From assembly GCF_900111455.1 (NCBI RefSeq), contig NZ_FOIE01000005.1:372001-436000 (forward strand): 64,000 bases of DNA, given 5' to 3'. Under the pieces are notes generated by a model. That model saw nothing but the letters and a program-made list of their open reading frames with translations. It ran no database searches and was not told the origin of the DNA. The position numbers and the translations under genes were made by a program. This stretch comes from Geodermatophilus poikilotrophus (GTDB lineage: Bacteria > Actinomycetota > Actinomycetes > Mycobacteriales > Geodermatophilaceae). Below are positions 31,685 through 41,224 of the stretch, in pieces (position 1 is the first letter of the stretch; every line of letters starts with the position of its first letter).

Positions 31685-32233
31685 ATGTTGGTCCGCCGGA
31701 TCGCCCGGCCGCTGCTGGCGTCGTCGTTCGTCTACGGCGGCATCGACACCCTGCGCAACCCGCAGAGCAGGGTGCCGGGTGCCGCGCCGGTCGTCGACCA
31801 GATCGCCGCCAAGGCCGACGAGCAGCTGCCGGTGCAGGTGCCCCGCGACGTCGAGCAGTACGTCAAGATCAACGCCGGCGCGCAGGTCGCGGCCGGCTCC
31901 CTGCTCGCCCTGGGCCGGCTGCCCCGGCTGTCGGCGCTGGTCCTCTCGGCGAGCCTGGTGCCGACGACGCTGGCCGGGCACCGCTTCTGGGAGCACGACG
32001 ACCCCAAGGAGCGCTTCGGCCAGACCGCGCACTTCCTCAAGAACCTGAGCATGCTGGGCGGGCTGCTGATCGCCGCCGTCGACACCGAGGGCAAGCCGTC
32101 GGTGGGCTACCGCGCCCGCCGCGCGGCGTCCCGGGCCGCCGACAGCACCGAGAAGAGCGTGCAGAGGGCGCAGAAGCGCGCGGCGAGGGCCCAGCGGAAG
32201 GCCGAGAAGAAGTACCAGAAGGGCTCCCGCTGA
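31685..32233 (+). CDS. DoxX-family membrane protein
   Basis: 182 aa. N-terminal MLVRRIARPLLASSFVYGGIDTL is typical of DoxX-like proteins, followed by hydrophobic helices (NAGAQVAAGSLLALGRLPRL, ALVLSASLVPTTLAGHRFWE, LKNLSMLGGLLIAAVD). The last 45 residues are Lys/Arg/Ala-rich and probably cytoplasmic. The family's role is generally unclear, possibly redox-linked. ATG 31685 follows AGAGG. Its stop codon overlaps the proposed CTG start of the PHP gene, so the two are coupled. Confidence 0.88.
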   Translation: MLVRRIARPLLASSFVYGGIDTLRNPQSRVPGAAPVVDQIAAKADEQLPVQVPRDVEQYVKINAGAQVAAGSLLALGRLPRLSALVLSASLVPTTLAGHRFWEHDDPKERFGQTAHFLKNLSMLGGLLIAAVDTEGKPSVGYRARRAASRAADSTEKSVQRAQKRAARAQRKAEKKYQKGSR

Positions 32234-33282
32234 GTTCCCCGCTCCCGCCCGCGGCCGCGCTCCGGAGGATCGCCTTCCTCCTGGAGCGCGCCCGCGAGCC
32301 CACCCACCGAGTCGCGGCGTTCCGCACCGCCGCGGCCGTCGTCGACACCCTCGGTCCCGAGGAGCTCGACCGGCGGATCCGGACGCGGACGCTCACCGAC
32401 CTGCGCGGCATCGGGCCCAAGACCGGCGCGGCGATCGTGCAGGCGCACGCCGGCGAGGTGCCCGAGTACCTGGCCCGCCTCGAGGAGTCCCACGGCGAAC
32501 TGGTGCCGCTGGCCGACGACGTCGCCGAGTTCCGCGCCCTGCTGCGCGGCGACCTGCACGTGCACTCGGACTGGTCCGACGGCGGCAGCCCGATCCGCGA
32601 GATGGCGGAGGCGGCGATCGGGCTGGGCCACGAGTACGTGGCCCTGACCGACCACTCGCCCCGGCTGACCGTCGCCAACGGGCTGTCCGCCGAGCGGCTG
32701 GAGCGGCAGCTGGACGTCGTCGCCGCGCTGAACGAGGAGCTGGCGCCCTTCCGGATCCTCACCGGCATCGAGTGCGACATCAACGTCGACGGCAGCCTCG
32801 ACCAGACCGACGAGCTGCTCGGGCGCCTGGACGTCGTCGTCGCGAGCGTCCACTCCGACCTGCGCGCGGACTCCACCGCGATGACCGAGCGGATGCTCAC
32901 CGCGGTCGCGGACCCGCACACCGACGTCCTCGGGCACTGCACCGGCCGGCTGCTGGTCCCCCGCGAGCAGCGGGAGGGACGCCGGCAGCGGCCGCGCCCG
33001 GAGAGCACCTTCGACGCCGAGGCCGTCTTCTCCGCCTGCGTCGAGCACGGCACCGCCGTGGAGATCAACTCCCGGCCCGAGCGGCTCGACCCGCCGCTGC
33101 GGCTGCTCAACCTGGCCGTCGACCTCGGCTGCGAGTTCGCCGTCGACACCGACGCGCACGCCCCCGGCCAGCTGGACTGGCAGGGCAACGGCTGCGAGCG
33201 GGCGGTCGAGTGCGGCGTCCCGCCCGAGCGCGTGGTCAACACCCGCACCGCTGAGGACCTGCTGGCCTGGACCGCCGGCTGA
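32230..33282 (+). CDS. PHP-domain phosphoesterase with N-terminal HhH (PolX-like, no polymerase)
   Basis: About 350 aa. The N-terminus has the PolX-style helical region ALRRIAFLLERAREPTHRVAAF and a helix-hairpin-helix DLRGIGPKTGAAIV. The PHP domain has RGDLHVHSDWSDGG, ALTDHSP, GIECDIN, VASVHSDL, LGHCTG, INSRPERLDPP and DTDAHAP, giving a complete metal-binding set. The polymerase palm is absent. No ATG, GTG or TTG lies near the expected start; CTG 32230 overlaps the DoxX stop (CTGA) and follows AGAAGGG by six bases, so I propose a CTG start. A role in DNA repair or nucleotide/phosphate ester hydrolysis is inferred. Confidence 0.88.
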   Translation: MSSPLPPAAALRRIAFLLERAREPTHRVAAFRTAAAVVDTLGPEELDRRIRTRTLTDLRGIGPKTGAAIVQAHAGEVPEYLARLEESHGELVPLADDVAEFRALLRGDLHVHSDWSDGGSPIREMAEAAIGLGHEYVALTDHSPRLTVANGLSAERLERQLDVVAALNEELAPFRILTGIECDINVDGSLDQTDELLGRLDVVVASVHSDLRADSTAMTERMLTAVADPHTDVLGHCTGRLLVPREQREGRRQRPRPESTFDAEAVFSACVEHGTAVEINSRPERLDPPLRLLNLAVDLGCEFAVDTDAHAPGQLDWQGNGCERAVECGVPPERVVNTRTAEDLLAWTAG

Positions 33283-33297
33283 GCGTCCGTCCCTCGT

Positions 33298-34476
33298 TCA
33301 GCGACGCCGCAGTCGTCCCCACTCGGAGCGGAGGACCGCCCAGGCCGGGCCGGGGTCCCGCCAGCTGAGCACACCGGCGTTCCGCACCCCGGCCAGCGAC
33401 CGGACGGCCTGCGTCACCGTGATCTCGCCGCGGCGGCGCAGCCCCCGGACCACGTGCAGGTCGTGCTGCGGCAGCCACACCCGCGCGCCCTCCCGCGCCG
33501 GGGGCTGTTCCCCGACGGGCAGCCCGGCCAGCGTGGCGTAGACCCGCCAGGACGCGTCGAGGCCCGCGGCGTCGTACACCCCGAAGTTCTGCGGCACGCG
33601 CACGTTGACCTCGATGAGGTGCAGCTCGCCCGTGACCGCGTGCCGCTTGAACTCGGTCGCGGCGAGCCCGACGTAGTTGGCGGCATCCAGCAGCCGACGG
33701 GCCAGCGCCATGGCCTCCGGCAGGGCGGTCGCCTCGGCGAGCGACCCGACCCCGTGGTCGTAGGCCCGGATCTTGCGCCGGCTCCCCTCGAGCGGGTACC
33801 TCCCGTCCGCGGTGCGGAGACTGATCACCCCTTCGAGGGCGGTGGCGGGCCCGGGGATCTCCTCGGAGACCAGCATGTCCACCCCGGCGGCGAGCGCGGC
33901 GCCGAGGTGCCCGCGGACGGCGTCGGCGTCCGGCAGCAGTCGCGTGGCGAAGTCGCCCGACCGCCGGCCGACGTGCCCCAGGACCGGCTTGGCGACGCAC
34001 GGTGCGGCCGCCACGGCTAGGTCCACTAGGCGGTCGTCCCCAGGAGCGTCGATGCGGAAGGTGTGGGGCAGACGGACGCCCGCCTCCTCCGCGACGGCCC
34101 GCATGGTGTCCTTCTGCATCAGGGCCAGGTGCGCGCCGTCCACGCTCTCGAAGCTGCGCAGCGCAGACGGGATCTCGTGGCGTCGGGTGGCGATGAACTC
34201 CGATGCGGCGTCCGAGCCGCTGACCAGCACCCCCGGCCGGTCGCCGAGCGCCGTCAGGGCCGGCAGCCACGGCCGGTCGGCGCCGTCGGCGACCGGCCCC
34301 ACGGCGATCTCCCTGAGGGCCCGGCTCCGTCCGACCCACGCGCTCGTCGGCGGGCAGAGGGCGACCACCTCGACCCCCCGGAGCGCCAGCCGGCGGGCCA
34401 TCGTGAGACAGCCGTCGTTCGGTTCCAGCAGCACCAGCCGCGGCAACCCGGTCACTGTGTCCGCCGGCCGCACCAT
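33298..34476 (-). CDS. ATP-grasp family ligase
   Basis: 392 aa. The N-terminal pre-ATP-grasp domain has LVLLEPNDGCLTMARRLALRG. The ATP-binding region includes KDTMRAVAEEAGVRLPHTF, PCVAKPVLGHVG, MLVSEEIPGP and the magnesium-binding LHLIEVNVRVPQNFG. The family forms acyl-phosphate intermediates to make amide or thioester bonds. At the edge of the exopolysaccharide locus it may attach an amino acid or acid substituent to a sugar. The ATG 34476 was chosen with GAGGAGG upstream. It is convergent with the PHP gene and not closely related to the second ATP-grasp at 54.6 kb. Confidence 0.87.
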   Translation of the reverse strand: MVRPADTVTGLPRLVLLEPNDGCLTMARRLALRGVEVVALCPPTSAWVGRSRALREIAVGPVADGADRPWLPALTALGDRPGVLVSGSDAASEFIATRRHEIPSALRSFESVDGAHLALMQKDTMRAVAEEAGVRLPHTFRIDAPGDDRLVDLAVAAAPCVAKPVLGHVGRRSGDFATRLLPDADAVRGHLGAALAAGVDMLVSEEIPGPATALEGVISLRTADGRYPLEGSRRKIRAYDHGVGSLAEATALPEAMALARRLLDAANYVGLAATEFKRHAVTGELHLIEVNVRVPQNFGVYDAAGLDASWRVYATLAGLPVGEQPPAREGARVWLPQHDLHVVRGLRRRGEITVTQAVRSLAGVRNAGVLSWRDPGPAWAVLRSEWGRLRRR

Positions 34477-34768
34477 GAGTTCATGATCCTCCTCGCCCCG
34501 GTCCGCGGTGGACCGGGGCAGACAGTCTGCGCCCTGGACCTGCGGGGGAACCGTGGCCGGCGGGTGATGCTCGGCACACCCCGCGAGGTGGCCGGGCGGT
34601 CCGCCGTCCATCGCCCCGGCGCCGGGATCACCCAGCCGGATGACCCGTCCCTCGGATCCCGCCGGGCCGAACTAGTGTGGCGGCGCCCCGTCCGGCCCGG
34701 CCCCAAGCCGTCGGCCGAGGGGGGAGCCGGTCCGCCGATCGGGTCCGGGGACGAGTGGACGGAGCGTC
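34477..34768. other. Divergent intergenic region of EPS locus
   Basis: No gene seen. A TAGTGT at 34673-34678 may be the -10 of the plus-strand glycosyltransferase (leader of about 85 nt). No convincing -35. Confidence 0.35.
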
Positions 34769-35944
34769 GTGGTCGAGGATGTCGTCGCAGGGGAGTCCGG
34801 CTCGTCCCCTCCGCTGCGGGTCGCGCACCTCATCCACTCGCTGGCTCCCGGCGGGGCCGAGAGCGTGCTGGTGGAGCTGGCCTGTGCGGCTCCCGCAGCC
34901 GGCCTCGCGCTGACCGTGATCGCGCTGTCCCCCGCGTCCCGCTCCACCCACGCCGACGCGCTGCGCGCCCGGGGCGTGCCCGTCGTCGAGCTCGACCTGC
35001 CGCGGTGGGACCCGCGCGCCGTCCCGCAGGCCATCGCCGCGCTGCGCGCCTTCGCCCCCCACGTGGTGCACACCCACCTCAAGCACGCCGACATCGTGGG
35101 CGGGGTGGCGGGTCGGGTCCTCGGGGTGCCCGTGGTGTCCACGCTGCACGTGGTCGAGGACGCGCCGGTCGGCACGCTCGGCCGGTTCAAGCGCAGCGCC
35201 GGACTGGCGGTGCGCCGGCGCGCCGCGGCGCGGACCATCGCCCTCTCGTCGGCGCAGCACCGCTGGTACCAGGAGCTCACCGGCTCCGCCGACCGCGTCG
35301 TGGTCCTCCCCAACGGGGTCGCCGACCCCGGCGTCCCCGACCCCGCCGAGCGGGACCGGATCCGCGCCGAGCTGGGCCTCCGCGACGGCCGGCCGCTGGT
35401 CGTCACCGCCTCCCTCATGCGGCCGGAGAAGGGCCACCGGCTCCTGCTGGACGCCGTCGCGCAGCTGCCGGCCGACACCTGCCCGCTGGTCGCGCTGGCC
35501 GGCGACGGCGAGCTGCGCGGGGACCTGGAGGCCCGCGTGGCCGCCGATCCGGCCCTGCGGGAGCGGGTGGCCTTCCTCGGCTACCGCGACGACGTCCCGC
35601 GCCTGCTCGGTGCGGCCGACCTGGTCCTGCACCCGAGCCTGGCCGACGCGCTGCCGACCACCCTCATGCAGGCACTGGCCGTGGGCGTCCCGGTGCTGGC
35701 GACCGACGTGGGCGGCATCCCGGACATCGTCGGGACCGACGCCGGCGTCCTGGTGCCGCCCGAGCCCAGCGCACTGGCGACCGCCCTCACCCGGCTGCTC
35801 GCCGACGACGCCGCCCGCGACCGTCTGGGCTCGGCCGGCCGGGCCCGCTTCCTCGACCGGTTCGAGGCCGTGGCGTGGGCGGGACGGCTCCGCGGTCTCT
35901 ACGAGACCGTGCTGGCGGACGCCGGCCGCCCGTCCGCGGGCTAG
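34769..35944 (+). CDS. Glycosyltransferase family 4
   Basis: 391-aa GT-B enzyme. It has LRVAHLIHSLAPGGAESVLVE at the N-terminus, HVVHTHLKHADIVGG, PNGVADPGVPD, LVVTASLMRPEKGHRLLLDA, and the donor-site HPSLADALPTTLMQALAVGV followed by PVLATDVGGIPDIV. It is the common capsular/exopolysaccharide type. GTG 34769 follows GGAG. It is divergent from the ATP-grasp gene and convergent with the ligase/Wzz gene. Sugar specificity is unknown. Confidence 0.92.
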   Translation: MVEDVVAGESGSSPPLRVAHLIHSLAPGGAESVLVELACAAPAAGLALTVIALSPASRSTHADALRARGVPVVELDLPRWDPRAVPQAIAALRAFAPHVVHTHLKHADIVGGVAGRVLGVPVVSTLHVVEDAPVGTLGRFKRSAGLAVRRRAAARTIALSSAQHRWYQELTGSADRVVVLPNGVADPGVPDPAERDRIRAELGLRDGRPLVVTASLMRPEKGHRLLLDAVAQLPADTCPLVALAGDGELRGDLEARVAADPALRERVAFLGYRDDVPRLLGAADLVLHPSLADALPTTLMQALAVGVPVLATDVGGIPDIVGTDAGVLVPPEPSALATALTRLLADDAARDRLGSAGRARFLDRFEAVAWAGRLRGLYETVLADAGRPSAG

Positions 35945-36022
35945 CGGGCCGGTCGACGGGCCACCCGGTCCAGGACTCCGACGGGGGACGGCAGCACGCC
36001 GTCCGCCGGCCGCTGACGCCGG

Positions 36023-38158
36023 TCAGGACGTCGGCACGGGCTGCTGCGACGCCGCGCGGTCCCGCTCCCGTCGCGTCCGCCACGCCAGCGCGCCCGCCCC
36101 GGCAGCGACCAGCACGCCGAGCGCGAGGGGTACGAGGGCGAGCCGGCGGTCGTAGGGCGCCGCGGCCTCGGTCACCACGGGAGGCCCAGGCACCGGCTGC
36201 GTGACGTAGAGCGCGCTGACCTCGTCGAGGAAGCGCTGCGCGGCCGCGCGCACGGCGTCGGCGGCCGCCGCTGCCGCCGCGGGGTCCGGACCGGTCGCGG
36301 TGAAGACGAACAGCCCCGACCGCACCGACCCGGACACCTCGATGGTGATGCCGTCGGTCGGCAGGCCCGCGGCCGCGACCTGCGCCAGCCCCTCGTCGGT
36401 GAACCGCTGGCTGGCCGCGATGCCGCCCATCGTCCGGACCAGCCCGTCGCGGCTGAGGGTGTCGAGGTCGTAGGCGGGCGAGTCGGTGTCCTGCGTGTAG
36501 TTGACCGCCATCTGCATCCCCGCCGACGCCGACCAGGTCGGCTCCGAGGGCTCGGCGCGCAGCCACAGCGCCCCGGCCAGCACGAGCAGGGCCGCGGTGA
36601 GCAGCACTGCCGTGGAGCGGGCGCCCGCGGACAACCCGGCCGAGCGCCGGGGACGGACGGTCGGGCCGGAGCCGGCCGGGGTCCTCTGCCGGTGCCGGTC
36701 CGCCCGGCGCGCACGGATGTCGAGGGCCGCCGCCAGCGCGGCGACGAAGAGGAACGTCCGGAAGGTCGCCAGGTGCAGGAACACGCTGGCCACCGCCCAC
36801 CCGGCGAACGCGGCCAGCACCGCGTTGGACATCGCCACCGGTGCCTCGCGGTCGACCGCGGGGCCGCCGGCGCGCGCCAGGGTGCGGGCACGGGCGGCGC
36901 TGAACGCGGCGACGCCGAGCAGCAGCAGCCACGCCGCCAGCCCGACCACCCCGCCCTCGGCCGTCGCCTCCAGGTACTGGTTGTGCGGGGCCAGCGGCAC
37001 GCTGTCGATGGCTAGCTGCTGGAGGTACTCCGGGGTCAGCGCGAGGAAGTTGCCGGGACCGATGCCGAGGACGGGGTGGTCCACGACCATCTCCAGCGCC
37101 ACCCGCTGCGCGGCCACGCGTCCCTCGAGCGAGGGGTCGGCGACCGCCAGCCCGTCCGCGCCGACGGCGGAGAGGGTCAGCAGGCGGCTGCCGACCCCGG
37201 GGACCAGCAGGACCAGCCCGGCGAGGAGCGGGGCCAGCGCGACGGCCTTGGCGACCCGGCCGCCGGTGAGCAGCGCCCAGAGGCAGAGGACGACGAAGGC
37301 GGCCAGCAGCGTGCCGCGGGATCCGGTGAGCACCACACCCGCACCGATGGACAGCGCGGAGCAGATCCAGAGCACGGCCCCGCGGCGCGACGTCGCCGTG
37401 TGCGCCAGGGAGAAGGCGAAGGGCAGCCCCAGGAGCAGGACCCGTCCCCAGAAGTTGGGGTCCCCCTGCGGGCCCGAGTGCCGCGCGGTGGCGCCACCGA
37501 TGTCGGCCTCCACGGGGACGTTGGACAGGCCGGCCAGGGTCGTCCCGTTGTCGAGGACGAACTCCTGGAACACGGTCAGCGCGGAGAGCACGGCGAGGGT
37601 GAGCACGATGGCGCGGGCCATCGCGACCGGCGCGCGCCGGTGCGTCAGCAGGAGGAGGCACACGACGACGGGCCAGAGCAACGCCTTGGCCACCTCCGCC
37701 ACCACGGCCAGGCTCGCCGTCGGGTCCTCGGCGGTGACGGAGGCGAGCAGCTGGGCGGCCAGGTAGAGCAGCCCGGCGACCACGAGGGGCGAGGACGCCG
37801 GCCGCACCTCGCCGCGCAGCCAGGCCAGGCCGACCGCCAGGAGGGCCAGCCCCAGCAGCGCCGTCTCCAGCCGGGGCACGCCGTTGGCGGCGGCGACGTC
37901 CGAGAGGTTGCCGACCTCGACGACGGTCGCGACGACCACGAACGCCACCGGGCGCACCAGCAGGAGCGGGATGGCGAGGACCCCCGCGGCGATCAGCGGG
38001 GCGAGCAGCGGGAGCCCGAGGGCGGTGGCCGCCACCAGGACACCCAGCGCCACACCGGCGCAGGCGACCGCCACGGCGACCGGGAGGAGGGGCCGCCCCG
38101 TGGGCGGGGCGTCGTCCCGCGTCGGGGCGGCGACCGCGGGGAGGAGGTCCTGGCTCAC
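36023..38158 (-). CDS. O-antigen ligase/polymerase fused to Wzz-like domain
   Basis: 711 aa. The first 510 residues form a Wzy/WaaL-type polytopic membrane protein with about 11-12 helices; the Wzy_C signature GSRGTLLAAFVVLCLWALL and the periplasmic loop HPVLGIGPGNFLALTPEY with PHNQYLEATAEGGVVGL are present. After a basic cytoplasmic stretch, a second part (about 520-700) has one helix, a Wzz-type extracytoplasmic domain (SASAGMQMAVNYTQDT) and a last transmembrane helix. The fusion of polymerase/ligase and chain-length domain is unusual. GTG 38158 overlaps the separate Wzz gene by 4 bp, so they act together. Confidence 0.88.
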   Translation of the reverse strand: MSQDLLPAVAAPTRDDAPPTGRPLLPVAVAVACAGVALGVLVAATALGLPLLAPLIAAGVLAIPLLLVRPVAFVVVATVVEVGNLSDVAAANGVPRLETALLGLALLAVGLAWLRGEVRPASSPLVVAGLLYLAAQLLASVTAEDPTASLAVVAEVAKALLWPVVVCLLLLTHRRAPVAMARAIVLTLAVLSALTVFQEFVLDNGTTLAGLSNVPVEADIGGATARHSGPQGDPNFWGRVLLLGLPFAFSLAHTATSRRGAVLWICSALSIGAGVVLTGSRGTLLAAFVVLCLWALLTGGRVAKAVALAPLLAGLVLLVPGVGSRLLTLSAVGADGLAVADPSLEGRVAAQRVALEMVVDHPVLGIGPGNFLALTPEYLQQLAIDSVPLAPHNQYLEATAEGGVVGLAAWLLLLGVAAFSAARARTLARAGGPAVDREAPVAMSNAVLAAFAGWAVASVFLHLATFRTFLFVAALAAALDIRARRADRHRQRTPAGSGPTVRPRRSAGLSAGARSTAVLLTAALLVLAGALWLRAEPSEPTWSASAGMQMAVNYTQDTDSPAYDLDTLSRDGLVRTMGGIAASQRFTDEGLAQVAAAGLPTDGITIEVSGSVRSGLFVFTATGPDPAAAAAAADAVRAAAQRFLDEVSALYVTQPVPGPPVVTEAAAPYDRRLALVPLALGVLVAAGAGALAWRTRRERDRAASQQPVPTS

Positions 38159-38892
38159 CGAGCCGGTCGCGACGACAGCGGCCCCACGGGGAGTCGCGCC
38201 TCGGCGGGGCCGTCCGCGGTGCCGCCGTCGGTGCGGACCGGGACGGTGGTGGGCTGCTGCACCGGGGTCGGGCCGTTGACGACCTCCGTCTCCCGCTGCG
38301 GCACGGCCGTGCCCGCACGGGCCTGCTGCAGCCCGCGGACCGCGACGTACGCGGCCAGGCCCGCGATGACGGCCAGACCGGCCACCACCCCGGCCAGCAG
38401 CGCCGGTGTCAGCCCGGTCGGCTCGGCCGTACCGACGGCCGACTGCACGGTGGTCAGGTCGTAGGGCGCGCTGAGCTGGTCGAAGTAGGGACGGGCGCGT
38501 TCCAGCGCGGCGTCGGCCTCGGCCTCGGCCGTCGCCGCGTCGCCGGCGGTCGCGGTGACCTTGATCAGGGAGGTCTCCGGCACCACGTCGACGTCGACCG
38601 CGACGCCCGACGGCGCCCCCTCCCCCGCGCGCAGCCCGACGATCTGGGCGAACGTCGTGGCGATCTGGCCGCTGCTCAGGGTGTCGTAGTAGCTGGCCAC
38701 CTCGACCCCGGAGGCGTCGGGGAGGACGACGAGGGTGCTGGTCGCCCGCTGCTCGGCCGGCCACAACTGCCAGAACACACCCCCGCCGACGAGGACGAGG
38801 AGGCCCACCAGGACACCGCTCAGGAGGGCGGTGCGGCTGCGCCGACGACGGGCGGGACGGACCACCACGGAGGGCGCTCGATCGACAGTCAC
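38155..38892 (-). CDS. Wzz/YveK-like chain-length determinant protein
   Basis: 245 aa. Two transmembrane helices (about 22-46 and 163-187) flank an extracytoplasmic domain with ATSTLVVLPDASGVEVASYY, VPETSLIKVTATAGD and a helical hairpin; the C-terminal tail is cytoplasmic and Pro-rich, without a kinase domain. Such proteins regulate polysaccharide chain length and export. GTG 38892 appears leaderless (TAACCT six bases upstream). The following gene is the ligase-Wzz fusion. Confidence 0.87.
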   Translation of the reverse strand: MTVDRAPSVVVRPARRRRSRTALLSGVLVGLLVLVGGGVFWQLWPAEQRATSTLVVLPDASGVEVASYYDTLSSGQIATTFAQIVGLRAGEGAPSGVAVDVDVVPETSLIKVTATAGDAATAEAEADAALERARPYFDQLSAPYDLTTVQSAVGTAEPTGLTPALLAGVVAGLAVIAGLAAYVAVRGLQQARAGTAVPQRETEVVNGPTPVQQPTTVPVRTDGGTADGPAEARLPVGPLSSRPAR

Positions 38893-38979
38893 CGGGCCAG
38901 GTTAACCACGGGATTTGCGGATCCGGCCCGTCGAGGACCCCTTGTGACCACGGCAACGCGCACGATCACCGTGCCGGGT

Positions 38980-39005
38980 GTCCCCCGTCCACCCGCCTGG
39001 GGGAC
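38980..39005 (-). terminator. Hairpin terminator after secreted protein gene
   Basis: GTCCCCC / GGGGGAC (38980-38986 with 38999-39005), two bases beyond the stop codon of the minus-strand gene at 39008. Confidence 0.5.
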
Positions 39006-39007
39006 GG

Positions 39008-40009
39008 TCAGCCGCCGTCCCACGCCCGGAGGACCCGGAGCCGGTCCCACGGGATGTGCGGCATGTCGTAGTAGTCCCACGGGAAGCCCGCGACCTCGGG
39101 GTAGGGGTTCTCCTCGCCCTCGGCCGGGGCCTCGAAGGCCACGGCCAGCGCGCTGCCGGAGACGTCCCGGACGTAGCCGCCGTGGGTCTGCAGCGCCTCG
39201 GCCACCGCGATCTCCCCCGGCGTGATGTCCGGGATGCTGCGCACGTCGATCGACGGGTCGAGCTGCAGCCGGCTGCCCTGGGGGACGCACGTGCCGTCGT
39301 CGACGTTGCCGTCGGTCTTGGTCGCGGGATAGCGGAACTCGTCGGCGCAGCTGAGGCTCGAGGCGAACGCCAGGGCGTGCGGGATCACCCCGTCCCGGAT
39401 CTCCCGCAGCCGCACCACGCCCGCCAGCAGGTTGATGCCCGCGCCGGTCGCGCCGCCGTCCACGGCCTCGTCCGGGGCATTGCCCCAGCCGTCGTAGTCG
39501 GCCCAGGTACCCCAGGACACCGACCACTGCCCCGAGTTCAGCTCGCGGGCCTGCCAGAAGTCGTACACCCGGCCGGCCTGGCGGTCGATGACGACGAGGG
39601 CGCCGTCGTCGCCCGGAGCGGCCTGCGCGCCCGCGGGGATCGGGACCTCCTCAGCCTCGACGGGGCACTGCCCCCAGTCCTGGGTGCAGGTCACCGTCAC
39701 CCGCGGGGTGTCGGCATCGGCCTCGTAGACGGGGACGCCGAAGTCGTAGAGCAGGGCGCTGGCCCCGCCGTCCCGCGCCAGCGCGGCGACGATCGCCTCG
39801 CTGTCGCCGTCGAGCACCGGGGAGTCCGGGATGGGGAGGTTCCACGGGCTGTCCGACGCGAAGGGCAGACCGCCGCTGTCGGGCACCGGCGCGGGATCGG
39901 GCTCGGGCTCCGGCTGGGGTGCCGGTGCGCCGCCGCACACGGCGACCGTGAGCAGCGCAGCCGCCAGGGCCGCCCACCGCAGCGCACGCCGGCGGGGCGC
40001 GGCGCTCAC
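39008..40009 (-). CDS. Secreted protein of unrecognised family (EPS-associated)
   Basis: 333 aa. An N-terminal signal sequence (RWAALAAALLTVAVCGG; Cys could be a weak lipobox) and a Pro/Glu stalk lead to a globular domain of about 280 residues. This domain is paralogous to the C-terminal half of the protein at 41256-43013; shared landmarks are DFWQAR, WGTW/WGTC, IPHAL, PATKTDG, RLQLDPSIDV, AxALQ and IPWxRLRV. I know no function for it. GTG 40009 overlaps the GT2 gene by 4 bp. Tight linkage to transferases suggests a role in processing or binding the exported polysaccharide. Confidence 0.8.
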   Translation of the reverse strand: MSAAPRRRALRWAALAAALLTVAVCGGAPAPQPEPEPDPAPVPDSGGLPFASDSPWNLPIPDSPVLDGDSEAIVAALARDGGASALLYDFGVPVYEADADTPRVTVTCTQDWGQCPVEAEEVPIPAGAQAAPGDDGALVVIDRQAGRVYDFWQARELNSGQWSVSWGTWADYDGWGNAPDEAVDGGATGAGINLLAGVVRLREIRDGVIPHALAFASSLSCADEFRYPATKTDGNVDDGTCVPQGSRLQLDPSIDVRSIPDITPGEIAVAEALQTHGGYVRDVSGSALAVAFEAPAEGEENPYPEVAGFPWDYYDMPHIPWDRLRVLRAWDGG

Positions 40010-41091
40010 GCCCGCCGCCCGGTCAGCCGGCGGACGGCGGCCACGGCGGTCCGGGCGCCGCGGGCCAGCCCGCGGAGGACCGGCCCCCGGGGACGGCTCA
40101 GCAGCACCAGCTCGGCCACGGGCAGCAGCGCCGGGCGGGGCAGCACGGCGACGAGCAGCAGGGCGAGGGCGGTGACCGCGCGCTGCACCGGGTCCGGGGC
40201 GGACCCGCCCGCCGCCACGGCCCGCAGGCCCGCACGGGCGAGGGGGAGGACCCGGTCGCCGGACGCCGGGTGCCCGGTGCGGTCGGTGCGCAGCGAGACC
40301 AGGCGCTGCAGCACGTGCTCGGGGTCGCGCAGCGGGATGTCGTCGTCCACCGTGCGGCCGTGGGCGGTCGCGGTCTGGACCAGGTACCGCTGCCGGGTGA
40401 GGTCGTAGCGGACCCGCTGCCGGATCCCGGCCAGGTCGACCCCGCCGGAGTAGGCCCAGAGGTTGGTGCCGTGCAGCCGGTAGGAGCCCAGTTCCCGGTC
40501 GAGGGACAGGACCGGGCCGTGGAACGGGGTGACGAGGTTGAGGTACCCGTCGTTGGTGTTGCGGAAGTCGTCCTCGGGGATGGGCAGCACCCGCTCGAGC
40601 ACCGCGCGGCTGAAGGCGTTGCCCGTGGTCACCGGTGTGACGTAACGCCCGGTGCTGGTCAGCTCGCCGACGACGTCCCCGGTGGGCAGGTCGACGTCGA
40701 GCGGCGGGTCGACCGCGCTGCGCCGTCCCGCCGCGTCGATCAGCGAGAGCCGGAACTGGACCTTGCTGAGGTCCGGGCGCCACACCCGGGCGACCTCCTC
40801 GGCCGCCTCCGGGTGCAGCAGGTCGTCGGCGTCGAGGAACATCACCACGTCCCCGGAGGTCAGCGGGACGGCCGTGTTGATGACCGAGGAGTTGCCGCCG
40901 TTCTCCTTGGAGACGGCGCGGATCCGGTCGCCGTACCCGCGGATGACCTCGGGTGAGGAGTCGGTCGAGCCATCGTCGACGACCAGCACCTCCACCGGGC
41001 GGGTCTGCGCCAGGGCGCTGTCGATCGCCAGGGGGAGGTAGTCGGCGTAGTCGTGGCTGATGACGACGATGCTGATGCGCGGGCCGGTCAT
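40006..41091 (-). CDS. Glycosyltransferase family 2
   Basis: 361 aa. GT-A fold with ISIVVISHDYADYLPLAIDSA, VLVVDDGSTDSS, ENGGNSSVINTAV and VVMFLDADDLLHPEAAEEVAR (DXD). The C-terminal 80 residues hold hydrophobic helices that may lie at the membrane. ATG 41091. It overlaps the next gene by 4 bp. A possible -10 (TACCGT) lies about 80 bp upstream. Confidence 0.92.
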   Translation of the reverse strand: MTGPRISIVVISHDYADYLPLAIDSALAQTRPVEVLVVDDGSTDSSPEVIRGYGDRIRAVSKENGGNSSVINTAVPLTSGDVVMFLDADDLLHPEAAEEVARVWRPDLSKVQFRLSLIDAAGRRSAVDPPLDVDLPTGDVVGELTSTGRYVTPVTTGNAFSRAVLERVLPIPEDDFRNTNDGYLNLVTPFHGPVLSLDRELGSYRLHGTNLWAYSGGVDLAGIRQRVRYDLTRQRYLVQTATAHGRTVDDDIPLRDPEHVLQRLVSLRTDRTGHPASGDRVLPLARAGLRAVAAGGSAPDPVQRAVTALALLLVAVLPRPALLPVAELVLLSRPRGPVLRGLARGARTAVAAVRRLTGRRA

Positions 41092-41224
41092 GCACGTCCA
41101 AGGTCGGAGGGGGTGCCGGTCGGCCACGGAACCGTGCGCGCCGTCTCCCCCGCCACCGAGCTCGTGCCGCCACGGTAACCCATCCCGCGCGCCCGACGGG
41201 GGCCTCACACCCGACCGGGTGGGT

